Shown: piece after piece, positions 56,244 through 64,000 of the stretch
How the letters are laid out: the number at the start of each line of letters is the position of its first letter
Numbering within the stretch: position 1 is the first letter of the stretch
Assembly: GCF_900141745.1 (NCBI RefSeq)
Contig: NZ_FSRM01000001.1
Coordinates: forward strand, 3,286,001-3,350,000
Reading direction: 5' to 3'
Source of the DNA: Paraburkholderia phenazinium
Lineage (GTDB): Bacteria; Pseudomonadota; Gammaproteobacteria; Burkholderiales; Burkholderiaceae
Length of the DNA stretch: 64,000 nt
Program-made: the position numbers and the translations under genes
The notes under the pieces: generated by a model
Told to the model about the DNA's origin: nothing
Database searches by the model: none
The model's input: only the letters and a program-made list of their open reading frames with translations

Positions 56244-56632
56244 GCAGCTAGGTCAGACCCTGTGGTCAAAGAACCGGATCAAACAGACGATTTGGAACTG
56301 AAGACGCGCTCGCCCGATTCTGATCGGTCATATTGATGGGAGCACGCACCGGGGGGAGGCGAAACAGGCAATCGAGCCAAACCCAGCCGGACGGAGCAGC
56401 GATATTCCTGCAAGGAATCGCGTGACTGAGCGCCATATTACGCAAAAACATTCAATGCGTAAAGACGAAATCCCGGCGACTCCCGCATTTCATGTGCATT
56501 TTCCGTACGCGCTTTTCAGCCCTGCATTTCGTTCCTGTGGACGCTTTAACGGCCGCCCGCTTCAAAACGGTGTCACAAGACGGACTCACCCGAGCCCAAT
56601 ACCGCTCTGCCGCGGCCACGGAAGCCACGCGT
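56244..56632. other. Intergenic region between aminotransferase and scpB
   Basis: A 389-bp stretch without a supportable gene. It should contain the scpB promoter and the end of the aminotransferase transcript. No clear terminator or promoter pair is visible. Confidence 0.5.
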
Positions 56633-57835
56633 TCAGCTCGCAGCGTGCTGTGCGAGGAACTGCCCAAGCCGAGCGACGCCGGCGTCGAGGCGGGCCGGGT
56701 CGCAGGCGTAGCACCAGCGCACGAACCCCTCGCCCTCCTGACCGAAAGCGCTGCCGGGCGCGAGGCCCAGGCCCACCTCGCGCACCAGCGCCTTGCACAG
56801 GGCAAGACTCTGCGCCGCGCCTGGCAGCGAGAAGAACAGATACATCGCACCCAGCGGGGCCTTCACGTCGACCCCTGGCAGCGCGGAGAGCGCCTCGACC
56901 AGGTGATCGCGGGAAGTCTGCAGGTCGGCCACCAGTTGCCGCGTGAGCTGCTCGCCCTGCTGAACGGCGGCCACCCCTGCCAGTTGCACGAAGGCCGGCG
57001 CGCACGACGTGTTGTACTCGACCAGCTTGCCCAGATCGTCCATCAAGGCCGCCGGCGCGACGATCCAGCCGAGCCGCCAGCCGGTCATCAGCCACGCCTT
57101 CGAGAACGAGTTGACGCAGATCACGCGCTCGTCGCGTCCGGCCAGATCCAGAAAAGACGGCGCGCTGCGGGCCGCATCGCCAGCATAGTAAAGCCGCTCG
57201 TAGACCTCGTCGGCGACGATCCAGATGCCATGCCGCCGGCAATGCTCGAGCACGATGCGTTGCTGGTCCACGCTCATCACCCAGCCGGTCGGATTATTCG
57301 GCGAGTTGATCAGCAAGAGCTTCGTGTCCGGCGTGAGGGCAGCAAGCAGGCGCTCCAGATCAAGCGTCCAGCCTTGTGCGCCATAACCGAGCGCGACGGT
57401 CTCGACATGGGCGCCGAGGATCTTCGGAATCTCGACCAGATTCGGCCAGAGCGGCGTGACCGCCACCACCCGGTCGCCGGCGCCTACCACCAGCTGCGCA
57501 GCCAGCATCAAGGCGTTGACCCCGGCACTGGTGACCGCGATGTGGTTATCCGAGGTCGCGCCGTGCAGACGCGTCACGTAGCCGGCAAGCGTTTCGCGCA
57601 GTGGCGCAATGCCGAGGTTGTGGGTGTAGAAGGTGGCGCCCTGGGCGAGTGCATCGCTCGCCGCCGTCCGGATGAACTCCGGCGTCACGCGATCGGACTC
57701 GCCGAACCAGAACGGCAGCACGTTCTCCACACCAAACCCGGCGTTGGCCACTTCACGAATCTGGGAGGGGCGCAGCGCACGGACGGCGTCACGCGCGTTC
57801 GACAGGAAAGGGGCGGACAGATCGGATTCGCTCAT
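56633..57835 (-). CDS. PLP-dependent class I/II aminotransferase
   Basis: 400 residues of fold type I. Motifs are INSPNNPTGW (about residue 180), ADEVYERLYY and the PLP lysine in NSFSKAWLMTGWRLGWI (about 245), with the substrate-binding Arg region GFVRWCYACDP near the end. It transfers an amino group between an amino acid and a 2-oxo acid; the substrate is not determinable. ATG 57835 is taken; the in-frame TTG at 57838 is less likely. The LysR gene lies 77 bp upstream in the same direction and may regulate it. Confidence 0.9.
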   Translation of the reverse strand: MSESDLSAPFLSNARDAVRALRPSQIREVANAGFGVENVLPFWFGESDRVTPEFIRTAASDALAQGATFYTHNLGIAPLRETLAGYVTRLHGATSDNHIAVTSAGVNALMLAAQLVVGAGDRVVAVTPLWPNLVEIPKILGAHVETVALGYGAQGWTLDLERLLAALTPDTKLLLINSPNNPTGWVMSVDQQRIVLEHCRRHGIWIVADEVYERLYYAGDAARSAPSFLDLAGRDERVICVNSFSKAWLMTGWRLGWIVAPAALMDDLGKLVEYNTSCAPAFVQLAGVAAVQQGEQLTRQLVADLQTSRDHLVEALSALPGVDVKAPLGAMYLFFSLPGAAQSLALCKALVREVGLGLAPGSAFGQEGEGFVRWCYACDPARLDAGVARLGQFLAQHAAS

Positions 57836-57912
57836 CAAGACATCCAGGCAGGTCGGTTCAGGTTATGAGACATGTGTCACACAGGCCGATAGTTTAGCCA
57901 ACTCGCCCCGTT

Positions 57913-58815
57913 CTACCGCAGATCCTCCGCGCGCGCCGGCAATTGCCGGATCAAGCCCCACACCGCCTCCGCCGCCGGCGACAGCGACCGGTCGCGCCGC
58001 CGCACCAGTTCGACCGTGCGCTCGGCGCGCGGCACCAGCGGCCGCGCCACCAGTGAGGTATCCGCGGGCAGCGGCAAAGCCAGCCACGGCAGCACGCTGA
58101 CGCCCACGCCCGCCTCCACCAGCCCGAACACGGTGGCCGAATGCCCCAGTTCCTGCACCACCGTGGCGCTGACGCCATGCTCGCTCATGACGGCGTCGAT
58201 GATCGGCCGGCTACCGGACGCGTAATCGAGCATCACGAGCCGCTGGCCTTCCAGGTCCGACCACGCTACCCGCGTCTTCGCCGCCAGCGGGTGATCGGCG
58301 CGCGAGACGAGACAGAACGAATCGGTCATCAGCGGCTCGCTCAGCAGATCGTCCGCGGAAAACGGCCCAATGACGACCCCGAAATCGACCTCGCCCGACT
58401 TGACCTTGCGCACCACATCGCTTTGCACGTCGTCGCGCAGCCCCAGTGTGATGAAGGGAAACTGCTTTCCACAACCCGCCACCACCTGTGGCATCAACCG
58501 GCAGGCGACCGTCGGGCTCGCCGCCACCACCACCCGCCCGCGCCGCTGCTCGCCGATCTCGCGAATCTCACGCAGCGTGTCGTCGAGATCGGCTAACAGA
58601 CGCGAGACGCTCGATACCAGGTTGCCGCCCACGTCGGTCAACTGAACCTCGCGGGTGGTCCGGTCGATCAGCTTGAGGCCGATTTCCGCCTCCAACTCCC
58701 GCACGCAGCGGCTCACCGCCGACTGCGTCAGCCCGATCTCGTCGCCTGCGCGGCTAAAGCTCTGCAAGCGCGCGACCTCAATGAAAACCCTTAGCTGGCG
58801 CAGCGTGACATTCAT
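57913..58815 (-). CDS. LysR-family transcriptional regulator
   Basis: 300 residues. The N-terminal helix-turn-helix (LRQLRVFIEVARLQSFSRAG; IGLTQSAVSRCVRELEAEIG) is followed by the periplasmic-binding-protein-like effector domain (RGRVVVAASPTVACRLMPQV; FGVVIGPFSADDLLSEPLM). It starts with ATG 58815 after gaagcagg. An 8-bp inverted repeat lies 9 bp upstream of the start, a possible autoregulatory site. The cotranscribed downstream gene is the aminotransferase. Confidence 0.92.
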   Translation of the reverse strand: MNVTLRQLRVFIEVARLQSFSRAGDEIGLTQSAVSRCVRELEAEIGLKLIDRTTREVQLTDVGGNLVSSVSRLLADLDDTLREIREIGEQRRGRVVVAASPTVACRLMPQVVAGCGKQFPFITLGLRDDVQSDVVRKVKSGEVDFGVVIGPFSADDLLSEPLMTDSFCLVSRADHPLAAKTRVAWSDLEGQRLVMLDYASGSRPIIDAVMSEHGVSATVVQELGHSATVFGLVEAGVGVSVLPWLALPLPADTSLVARPLVPRAERTVELVRRRDRSLSPAAEAVWGLIRQLPARAEDLR

Positions 58816-59221
58816 CCTGCTTCCTCATCAATGACCTCATTTGATGAGCATTGTATTGTTTCTTTTGGTGCCTCACAGCCATTCGATCATTTCGCTGCGA
58901 TGCAGCAATAAGGCGCAAACGCACGTTGCGCGGGCCTGATTGCACAAGATTGGTGATTGTCCCGATTTGCGGGACGGCTTTTTTGGATTCTTATACGCCC
59001 CTGACTAACGCCCGCGCTGGCCCGATGTTACGGGGCTTCGAGGTAGTTTTTAACAAGATGGCACGCTTCGTGCATTTGGATGCGCACTGGGTCGGCGCCA
59101 TGGACCTGGTTGCATAACCAGAACCGTGGCTAGCCCGACCCCGCCTGGCACTCGCGATTGAGTGCATGGAGAGTGCGCGGCGCGGGGCAGCGCACCGGAG
59201 TTAGCTTCGCTGAGGTGAGAC
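58816..59221. other. Intergenic region between lysR and a DUF4096 gene
   Basis: A 406-bp divergent stretch. Apart from the inverted repeat at 58824-58848 and the gaggtgag Shine-Dalgarno just ahead of 59222, I see nothing defined in it. A short open frame at 58851-59117 lacks a ribosome site and looks random. Confidence 0.5.
58824..58848. promoter_or_regulatory. Inverted repeat upstream of lysR
   Basis: CTCATCAA and TTGATGAG are separated by 9 bp, directly upstream of the lysR Shine-Dalgarno. The position suits binding by the LysR protein to its own control region. Confidence 0.45.
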
Positions 59222-59623
59222 ATGATGCTGTTCGACGATTTGAGAGACAACGAGTGGGCGCTGGTCGAGGCGTTGTTCTGTGCGGAGCCAGCACGGAGCG
59301 AACGACGCGGTCGGCCACGTGTGGAAGCGCGCGCGGTTGTCAATGCGGTTCTGTGGGTACTCTCGACGGGAGAAGGCTGGTCCAAGCTTCCCGGCCGTTA
59401 CCCCTCGCCGCCGACCTGCCGCCGCCGTTTCGACGAGTGGCAAGCTGATGGTACGCTCGCCGAAATAGTCAAGCGACTCGGCACGAGCGGCCGGGAAATC
59501 TCGCTGCGTGGCCGGATTGGCGCGACGGCTGCCAAGCCGCCCGCACCGCCGAGCCGCGACCGCCTGCGCGGCGCCTTCTGGACCAATCCGGAATCGTGGC
59601 GCGCGCCGGTCAAGATGGCCTGA
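59222..59623 (+). CDS. Second solitary DUF4096 protein
   Basis: 133 residues. The first 85 match the DUF4096 segment of IS5/IS402-type transposases (DDLRDNEWALVEALFCAEPA; AVVNAVLWVLSTGEGWSKLP; YPSPPTCRRRFDEWQADGTL). The C-terminal 48 residues are Arg/Pro/Ala-rich and unlike a DDE domain. gaggtgag precedes the tandem ATGATG. No partner ORF, terminal repeats or target duplications are visible. It resembles the gene at 30743-31198 in architecture. Remnant or domesticated DNA-binding protein. Confidence 0.65.
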   Translation: MMLFDDLRDNEWALVEALFCAEPARSERRGRPRVEARAVVNAVLWVLSTGEGWSKLPGRYPSPPTCRRRFDEWQADGTLAEIVKRLGTSGREISLRGRIGATAAKPPAPPSRDRLRGAFWTNPESWRAPVKMA

Positions 59624-59640
59624 GACACCGTTGTTATGCC

Positions 59641-59664
59641 GCCGGGCGCCCTTGGGCGCCCGGC
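59641..59664 (+). terminator. Perfect GC hairpin after the DUF4096 gene
   Basis: A 10-bp stem GCCGGGCGCC / GGCGCCCGGC with a CTTG loop lies 17 bp after the stop codon at 59623. No T-run follows. Termination is likely but not certain. Confidence 0.5.
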
Positions 59665-59897
59665 GTGTATCTGCCAGACTGAACCCAGCCTGGGCTGTGT
59701 CGGCGACGGCGCAGCCGCGAGAGTCGCCGACGTGCGCGGTACGCTGTTCATCAGCGCCGCGCCGCAATCCCGACTGCCGAGCTACAGACACGCAGTGAAA
59801 CATCCATTTACGATTACTTACAGCGTGCTTTCGCTCCTGAGCATACCGTATGAGTATGCACAAAAACCCAAGCCAACGGGTTTGAATGGAGCCCAGC

Positions 59898-60149
59898 ATG
59901 AAACCAATGTCACTGCTTCTGTGCGGCATTGTCGTTTCATTGATTGCCGCACCTACCTTCGCACAGCAAAGGTCCCAAGGTTGGAACTGGCGGCCTGACC
60001 GTACTGCCTCGCTCGAGACGTGGCAACAGGGCGAGCGCCCTCGGGAATTCACTCCGCCCGCACCGCGCGGCGATTTGCGCGGCGACATTGCAAGTAATGT
60101 ACGCACGCGGCCGGAGCCGCCGCGCGAGAGCGAGCAACGCCGTCATTAA
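59898..60149 (+). CDS. Small exported protein, unknown function
   Basis: 83 residues with a clear signal peptide (MKPMSLLLCGIVVSLIAAPT, then FAQ). The mature part is short, Arg/Pro/Glu-rich and hydrophilic (WNWRPDRTASLETWQQGERP onward), ending in RRH. ATG 59898 follows ggag at good spacing, and is preferred over ATG 59886 which would disturb the signal peptide. Expected in the periplasm. I do not recognise the family. Confidence 0.6.
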   Translation: MKPMSLLLCGIVVSLIAAPTFAQQRSQGWNWRPDRTASLETWQQGERPREFTPPAPRGDLRGDIASNVRTRPEPPRESEQRRH

Positions 60150-60327
60150 AACGACGCGTCAGCGGGCTCTGCACGAAAGCCCTGAATCGATTGCGAAACA
60201 GACAGCCCTGACGCGGGTAAACCTTGCGGAGAATCGCAGGAATTCGCGAGCATTCGTGGGAACCAGCGGGACTCGAGCCAGTCTCATCTATGCCATCAGC
60301 ACAGCGTGGCAGTAGTAATTCCGGTAC

Positions 60328-60357
60328 GCCCGTATCCTTGCGATACGGGCTTTTTTT
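60328..60357 (+). terminator. Rho-independent terminator
   Basis: GCCCGTATC / GATACGGGC with a 5-nt loop, followed by TTTTTTT. It lies about 180 bp after the small exported protein gene. The 178 bp in between hold no gene I can support, so either the transcript has a long 3' end or a small RNA ends here. Confidence 0.85.
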
Positions 60358-60438
60358 GCGGATTTGCGAAAGTGCGCAGCAATGCCAAAGCACCGGCGGC
60401 GACGCGCCGGCGCCTGTCCTCGAACAGCGCAGTTTGAC

Positions 60439-60753
60439 CTACGGGCGAACTTCCAGATCCGCCGTACGTCTCTCCGCGGCAACGTAATCGTTCATCCTGC
60501 GCGCGGTCCAGTTCAGCGAACGCTCATCGCGCTCGAGGCGGGCAAATTCGGCCCGGCCCCGGTCGGTCAGCACAGCGATGTCGACCGGCGCATGAAAACC
60601 CGGAGCAGGTGCAACCGTGCGTTGCCGAACCGTCTCCATCAAGCCGAGCGCGCGAAGATATTCGAATACACCCGGGCGCCGGGCCCACGGGACCTGGCGG
60701 TATTGCGCCCGCCGCAGCGCTTCAAGAACTGCTTCGTTGGAATACGTGGTCAT
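60439..60753 (-). CDS. Hypothetical protein, possible winged helix
   Basis: 104 residues beginning MTTYSNEAVLEALRRAQYRQ. The pattern RPGVFEYLRALGLMETVRQR then APVDIAVLTDRGRAEFARLE resembles the recognition helix and wing of small winged-helix proteins, with the final LTDRGRAEFARLE typical of such domains. It has no signal peptide. gaagtgag precedes ATG 60753. DNA binding is inference; no family is recognised. Confidence 0.5.
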   Translation of the reverse strand: MTTYSNEAVLEALRRAQYRQVPWARRPGVFEYLRALGLMETVRQRTVAPAPGFHAPVDIAVLTDRGRAEFARLERDERSLNWTARRMNDYVAAERRTADLEVRP

Positions 60754-60947
60754 CTCACTTCTTTCTTAAAGTGCAGCCCATGACACATCTTTGCGCAGCA
60801 CATCACCGCGCCACCAGTGACGCGCGTAGCACCCACCCATGGCAGGAAGCGCATCGCAAGGGCGATGCCACCGTCTCCCGCCAGGCGCCACCTGTTATTC
60901 CATGTTTTGGGGTCCCCGATCGAACCTCGTGCTAGCGTCCTTTTCAC

Positions 60948-61745
60948 GTGCCTATGATGCGACCGAGGTGGCGCGATAGCGGCAGGCGTGAATGTCCCCA
61001 AAAACCATACGTTACCCCATTTAAATTGATTCTATTCACTTTATTGGCGCTTTTTTTTGCAGCAATTCTGCTAACGAGGCGAGCGCGCGTCCCGCTCGCA
61101 CTGGCCGTTATGGCCCTCTTCTGGCTGTTTGCGGCGGGCTGGCTAGCAGCGCCGCTGCTCGACTGGGCCCAACGCAATCCGCAACCCCTGACGCCCCCAA
61201 AGTACGGCGCGCACACGGTGATTGTGATGCTAGGCAGCGGCACCTACTATGACGACGATCATAAACTGGTCCCGAAGCGTGACGCATTGGCGCGGATCGC
61301 GACGAGCGCCGAAATCTATTCGGCATGCAAACGAACCGGCGCACTTTGCGAAGTCATCATCAGCGGCGGCAACCCGCAGAGGCACGAAGCGTCGGAAGCC
61401 GATACCTACCTGCCCTACCTGCTGCAGAGGCAGGTACCGCGTGCAGACGTCACCCTCGAAAACCGCAGTCTCACGACCTACGAGAACGCCCGTGACGTGG
61501 CCGCGCTCCTGCAGGCGCAGCACTACGATTCGTTGATCCTGGTCACGTCCGCGTTTCAGATGCCGCGCGCGCTGCTCGATTTCCATCGCTTCGGACTCGC
61601 GCCTGAACCCGTCATCTCCAATACGCGCCATGTACGCGTCGGACTGCTGCCGCGTTACGAGAATTTCGTCAACGCGGAGATTGCGTTGCATGAACTGGTC
61701 GGCATTGCGCAGTTTCATGTGTACCGGTGGCTCGGGTGGTTCTAA
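60948..61745 (+). CDS. YdcF/DUF218-family membrane protein
   Basis: Up to 265 residues. Two hydrophobic segments near the N-terminus (LILFTLLALFFAAILL; ALAVMALFWLFAAGWLAAPL) precede a DUF218 domain: HTVIVMLGSGTYYDDDHKLV, CEVIISGGNPQRHEASEADT, TLENRSLTTYENARDVAALL and DSLILVTSAFQMPRALLDFH. SanA/ElyC/YdcF-type proteins are linked to envelope polysaccharide or peptidoglycan maintenance; the activity is unproven. The start is uncertain: GTG 60948 and ATG 60954/60957 all lack a good ribosome site, and a TTG closer to the first helix is possible. Confidence 0.75.
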   Translation: MPMMRPRWRDSGRRECPQKPYVTPFKLILFTLLALFFAAILLTRRARVPLALAVMALFWLFAAGWLAAPLLDWAQRNPQPLTPPKYGAHTVIVMLGSGTYYDDDHKLVPKRDALARIATSAEIYSACKRTGALCEVIISGGNPQRHEASEADTYLPYLLQRQVPRADVTLENRSLTTYENARDVAALLQAQHYDSLILVTSAFQMPRALLDFHRFGLAPEPVISNTRHVRVGLLPRYENFVNAEIALHELVGIAQFHVYRWLGWF

Positions 61746-62100
61746 GTGCGGCGGTCGTGCGCGTGGCGGCCGCCGCGCATCGACGCTTCACGCTTTTAGT
61801 TAGTTATACGTACTTATTTGCGAGCCGCCCGCCGCATACCCCCGAAAGCGGCGGCAAGCTGGCGGCGTCGAGACCGCGCAGCTTCTTCCGACACTGCCCA
61901 GGGGCGGGCTCGCCACGCGGCAATAACGCCCGTTGCATATCGCCTGTCATCCCGGAAATAGGCCGCAAACGTAAGCAAATGTAACTATCCGTCAAAACTG
62001 TTACAAAGCTTCTGTTGGGGCGGATATTGCTCGCTAGAATGCACTGTCCTTCCTGATCGGACAGGCAGTACCTAGCCACAACCACTCTACGGAGGTAACG
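61746..62100. other. Intergenic region upstream of the His/Met-rich gene
   Basis: A 355-bp stretch with no gene. It contains the inverted repeat at 61980-62005 and, downstream, a possible promoter GTTACA-17 bp-GATATT (62000-62028), whose -35 overlaps the second arm. A further TAGAAT lies at 62035-62040. Confidence 0.5.
61980..62005. promoter_or_regulatory. TGTAAC-N14-GTTACA inverted repeat
   Basis: A 6-bp dyad centred 108 bp upstream of the small gene. The second half overlaps a plausible -35. It has the look of a response-regulator or metal-sensor operator, but I cannot name a regulator. Confidence 0.4.
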
Positions 62101-62361
62101 ATGAAGAAAGTGTCCCTGGCGATCCTGGTTTCCCTCTCGGCCCTGACGGGCGCAGCGTATGCACAGACCGACAACGGCGTCACGATGAGTACCGATCCGG
62201 CCAAGGCCGCCGACGTCGAACAACGTGCCCAAGATTTGCAAGCCCAGCAACAAGCTGCGGAAAGCCAGCATTCTTCCATGCCGGCCATGCATCACAAGAT
62301 GGAACACAAGAAGGCGCCGCATCATATGAAAGCGGCAAAGCCTGACGCGGCCAGCCAATAA
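62101..62361 (+). CDS. Small exported His/Met-rich protein
   Basis: 86 residues. A signal peptide (KKVSLAILVSLSALTGAAYA) is followed by a Gln/Ala-rich helix (EQRAQDLQAQQQAAESQ) and a tail dense in His and Met (HSSMPAMHHKMEHKKAPHHM). ggaggt precedes the ATG at ideal spacing. His/Met clustering suggests periplasmic metal (for example copper) binding, an inference from composition. It has its own regulatory dyad upstream and a strong terminator downstream, so it is monocistronic. Confidence 0.7.
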   Translation: MKKVSLAILVSLSALTGAAYAQTDNGVTMSTDPAKAADVEQRAQDLQAQQQAAESQHSSMPAMHHKMEHKKAPHHMKAAKPDAASQ

Positions 62362-62420
62362 TTGCACGTGGCCCGCACCTGACCGTTTGGCTGCCCTGCG
62401 CAGCCGCTCAGCGAAGGTCG

Positions 62421-62456
62421 AAAAGCCGAAGCCGGTCATGCCAGCTTCGGCTTTTT
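62421..62456 (+). terminator. Rho-independent terminator
   Basis: AAAAGCCGAAGC pairs with GCTTCGGCTTTT around an 11-nt loop; the T-run is TTTTT. It ends the His/Met-rich gene transcript about 60 bp after its stop. Confidence 0.85.
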
Positions 62457-62542
62457 GTTGTCTGCCGCGCGCAGGCGGTATGCTAAAGTCGCGCACCGAA
62501 GAACCACCCCCAACCCGTGCGCACCCTGGTGCGGAGGACAGA

Positions 62543-62800
62543 ATGAGCAACATCCAGCTTGACATCGAATGGACCGAAGCGGCATCCCGCAAGATCGAAA
62601 AACTGATGCCGCGCGGCGGTCAGGAAGCGTACCTTGCGCTGCCACCGGTTGAATGTTTGCCGATGGAGGGCGACGTGCTGTTCCTCGGCCCCGATGGCAA
62701 ACAACAACCGTTTATTGTCGCGGAACGCCAGTATCACCACGATGGCGATGCGGACTGGACCATCATCCTGATTCTCGACGTACCGCAGTCGACGCACTAA
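62543..62800 (+). CDS. Hypothetical 85-residue protein
   Basis: A small soluble protein beginning MSNIQLDIEWTEAASRKIEK. It has a central PPVECLPMEGDVLFLGPDGK and ends DWTIILILDVPQSTH. The alternation of strands suggests a compact beta fold. ggagga precedes the ATG at 62543, deciding the start. No signal peptide. I do not recognise a family; codon use looks like that of a real gene. Confidence 0.6.
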   Translation: MSNIQLDIEWTEAASRKIEKLMPRGGQEAYLALPPVECLPMEGDVLFLGPDGKQQPFIVAERQYHHDGDADWTIILILDVPQSTH

Positions 62801-63291
62801 GCATTGCAGACAGACGGCGGGCGAAACGGGTGAAACGTTTTTTTCGCCGCCCGGTTTCCCCGACGGAATTGCCATCTCCGCGCCTTCCGCCGTGCTGAGT
62901 TCCGTTTAGCAAAGAGCAGGACATCTGCCGCCTCATGAACTGCATGCGGGCATGCTTGCGTGCATCGCGTTGCCGCCGCAAACATCTGCACAAATGCCCA
63001 AAAATCCGGCGTCGGAGAGAGACCCGACCTCGACTTTGGCGGGCAGCCTCCACACCCCCGTGCTACCGTTATTCCCATACGCAGACGGCCTTGCGCGTGT
63101 GTGATAACCCGTACATTCACGCGAAGTTCGAACTGCTAGACTGTTTTTCGACCTATTAGTCGGAGGCCAGCGTGGCTGGAATCGAGCTCCGTCTCTTCGG
63201 GCAGCGTCTTCGCCCTGCCAACGCCACGGCCCAGTTCCGGTGCGGCGCAGGACTTCGTTGTGCCGCATCGCACGCCTGAGACCACGCCACC
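62801..63291. other. Intergenic region upstream of the EAL gene
   Basis: A 491-bp stretch without a supportable gene. An imperfect GGCGGGCGAAA / TTTCGCCGCCC dyad near 62817-62862, with a TTTTTTT run inside it, may end the preceding transcript. No defined promoter is seen for the EAL gene. Confidence 0.45.
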
Positions 63292-64000
63292 ATGCCCACC
63301 GTCGAAGAACTGACGCTGACCGGACTTCTGCCCCATCTGGTGCGCGACGAGAGCGGCTGGACCGCCACATGGCGGGCACTGACGCTGCATAGCGTGTTTC
63401 AGCCCGTACTCTCGATCACCCATCAACGCATAGTCGGTTATGAAGCGCTGTTGCGGGCCTTCGATCCCGTCGGGCTGCCCGTCACGCCGGATGTGCTGTT
63501 TTCGGGCACACGCTCGGCGAGCGAAGCACGCGAGCTTGACCGTATCTGCCGTTGCCTGCATGTGGCCAACTTCATGGAGCAGAACGTCCCGGTGGGGTGG
63601 CTGTTCCTCAACACGCGGCCGCAAGTGTTCGAAACCGGCTGGCCGCAACGCGCTTTTATCGACGAACTGTCTGCACACTTCGGACTGCCTCAGGAACGCA
63701 TCGTCATCGAAGTGCTCGAGCAGCCGGCCGACGATGAATCGGCGGTGGCCAGCATGCTGAGCGCCTCTCAACCACGCGACTTCCTGATCGCCATCGACGA
63801 CTTCGGCACCGGCTTTTCGAACTTCGACCGGGTGTGGCGCTTCCGCCCCGACATCGTCAAGCTCGACCGTTCGTTGGTGGCCCGCGCAGGCAAACGCCAG
63901 GGCGAGGAATCTCTGATCGGCCACCTGATCGCCATGCTGCACCAATCGGGGACGCTGGTGCTGGCCGAAGGCGTCGAGACCGACGATGAGCTGATGATCC
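63292..64000 (+). CDS. EAL-domain protein (c-di-GMP phosphodiesterase type), 3' end cut by window edge
   Basis: 236 residues are visible; the frame is open to the edge. EAL motifs are present: GYEALLRAF (about 45-53), WLFLNTRPQVF with the metal-binding Asn, RIVIEVLEQ (Glu), AIDDFGTGFSN (DDFGTG), VKLDRSLV and VLAEGVETDDE. With all these retained, c-di-GMP hydrolysis to pGpG is plausible. Only about 40 residues precede the domain, so no sensory domain is N-terminal. ATG 63292 lacks a strong Shine-Dalgarno. Family role: lowers c-di-GMP, affecting motility and biofilm. Confidence 0.88.
   Translation, partial: MPTVEELTLTGLLPHLVRDESGWTATWRALTLHSVFQPVLSITHQRIVGYEALLRAFDPVGLPVTPDVLFSGTRSASEARELDRICRCLHVANFMEQNVPVGWLFLNTRPQVFETGWPQRAFIDELSAHFGLPQERIVIEVLEQPADDESAVASMLSASQPRDFLIAIDDFGTGFSNFDRVWRFRPDIVKLDRSLVARAGKRQGEESLIGHLIAMLHQSGTLVLAEGVETDDELMI

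Noticed and set aside
60240..60300. tRNA-like T-arm on the minus strand (GGCTCGAGTCC)
   Set aside because: The flanking bases do not form a T-stem and no acceptor, D-arm or anticodon arm can be drawn.
61804..62592. A 262-codon minus-strand frame across the His/Met-rich gene
   Set aside because: It runs antisense through a gene with signal peptide, Shine-Dalgarno and terminator, and crosses that terminator.

Overview
The window is high-GC chromosomal DNA from a member of the Burkholderiaceae, most likely a Paraburkholderia. I infer this from protein sequence style, from the order rimP-nusA-infB-rbfA-truB followed by typA, odhA-odhB-lpdA and zapE, and from a second Hfq-type gene lying near a Flp/Tad pilus locus. 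It holds mostly intact genes. There are no rRNA or tRNA genes, no CRISPR array and no complete mobile element; the only transposon-related sequences are two solitary DUF4096 genes.

Region 1 (1-11.1 kb) is a mixed accessory block. It contains the end of a fadD-type acyl-CoA ligase, a DUF1571 protein, a leftward operon with an exported 17-kDa-antigen-like protein, a vanillyl-alcohol-oxidase-family flavoprotein and a Tat-type protein, and a leftward ECF sigma/anti-sigma operon led by a 43-residue exported peptide. The Hfq2-like gene, two small conserved-looking proteins and an LtrA membrane protein follow.

Region 2 (10.4-30.0 kb) is the most distinctive part. A leftward Tad/Flp cluster runs from the flp pilin at 24.25 kb through tadV, tadE, rcpC, rcpA, a possible 45-residue coupled ORF, tadZ, tadA, tadB, tadC, tadD, a DUF3613 gene, tadG and a sigma-54 activator to a DUF2968 protein. 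Divergent from flp are two tandem paralogous Gly/Ser/Thr-rich lipoproteins and a TpsB outer-membrane transporter with no classical TpsA partner. The first lipoprotein gene has a consensus-perfect sigma-54 promoter, and three copies of an 8-bp motif lie 140-190 bp upstream, where an activator would bind. I read this as a sigma-54-controlled surface module coupled to the pilus locus.

Region 3 (30.1-56.2 kb) is housekeeping, almost all leftward: zapE, lpdA, odhB and odhA (2-oxoglutarate dehydrogenase complex), typA, then truB, rbfA, infB, nusA and rimP, then rluB and scpB. A rightward MarR-NodT-EmrA-EmrB efflux cassette sits between typA and truB.

Region 4 (56.6-64 kb) holds an aminotransferase with an upstream LysR gene, a second solitary DUF4096 gene, several small exported or unknown proteins including a His/Met-rich one, a YdcF-family membrane protein, and the start of an EAL-domain protein cut by the window edge.

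Start sites were chosen from visible Shine-Dalgarno sequences, signal peptides, stop/start overlaps and family lengths. Family names come from recognition of motifs, not from searches.
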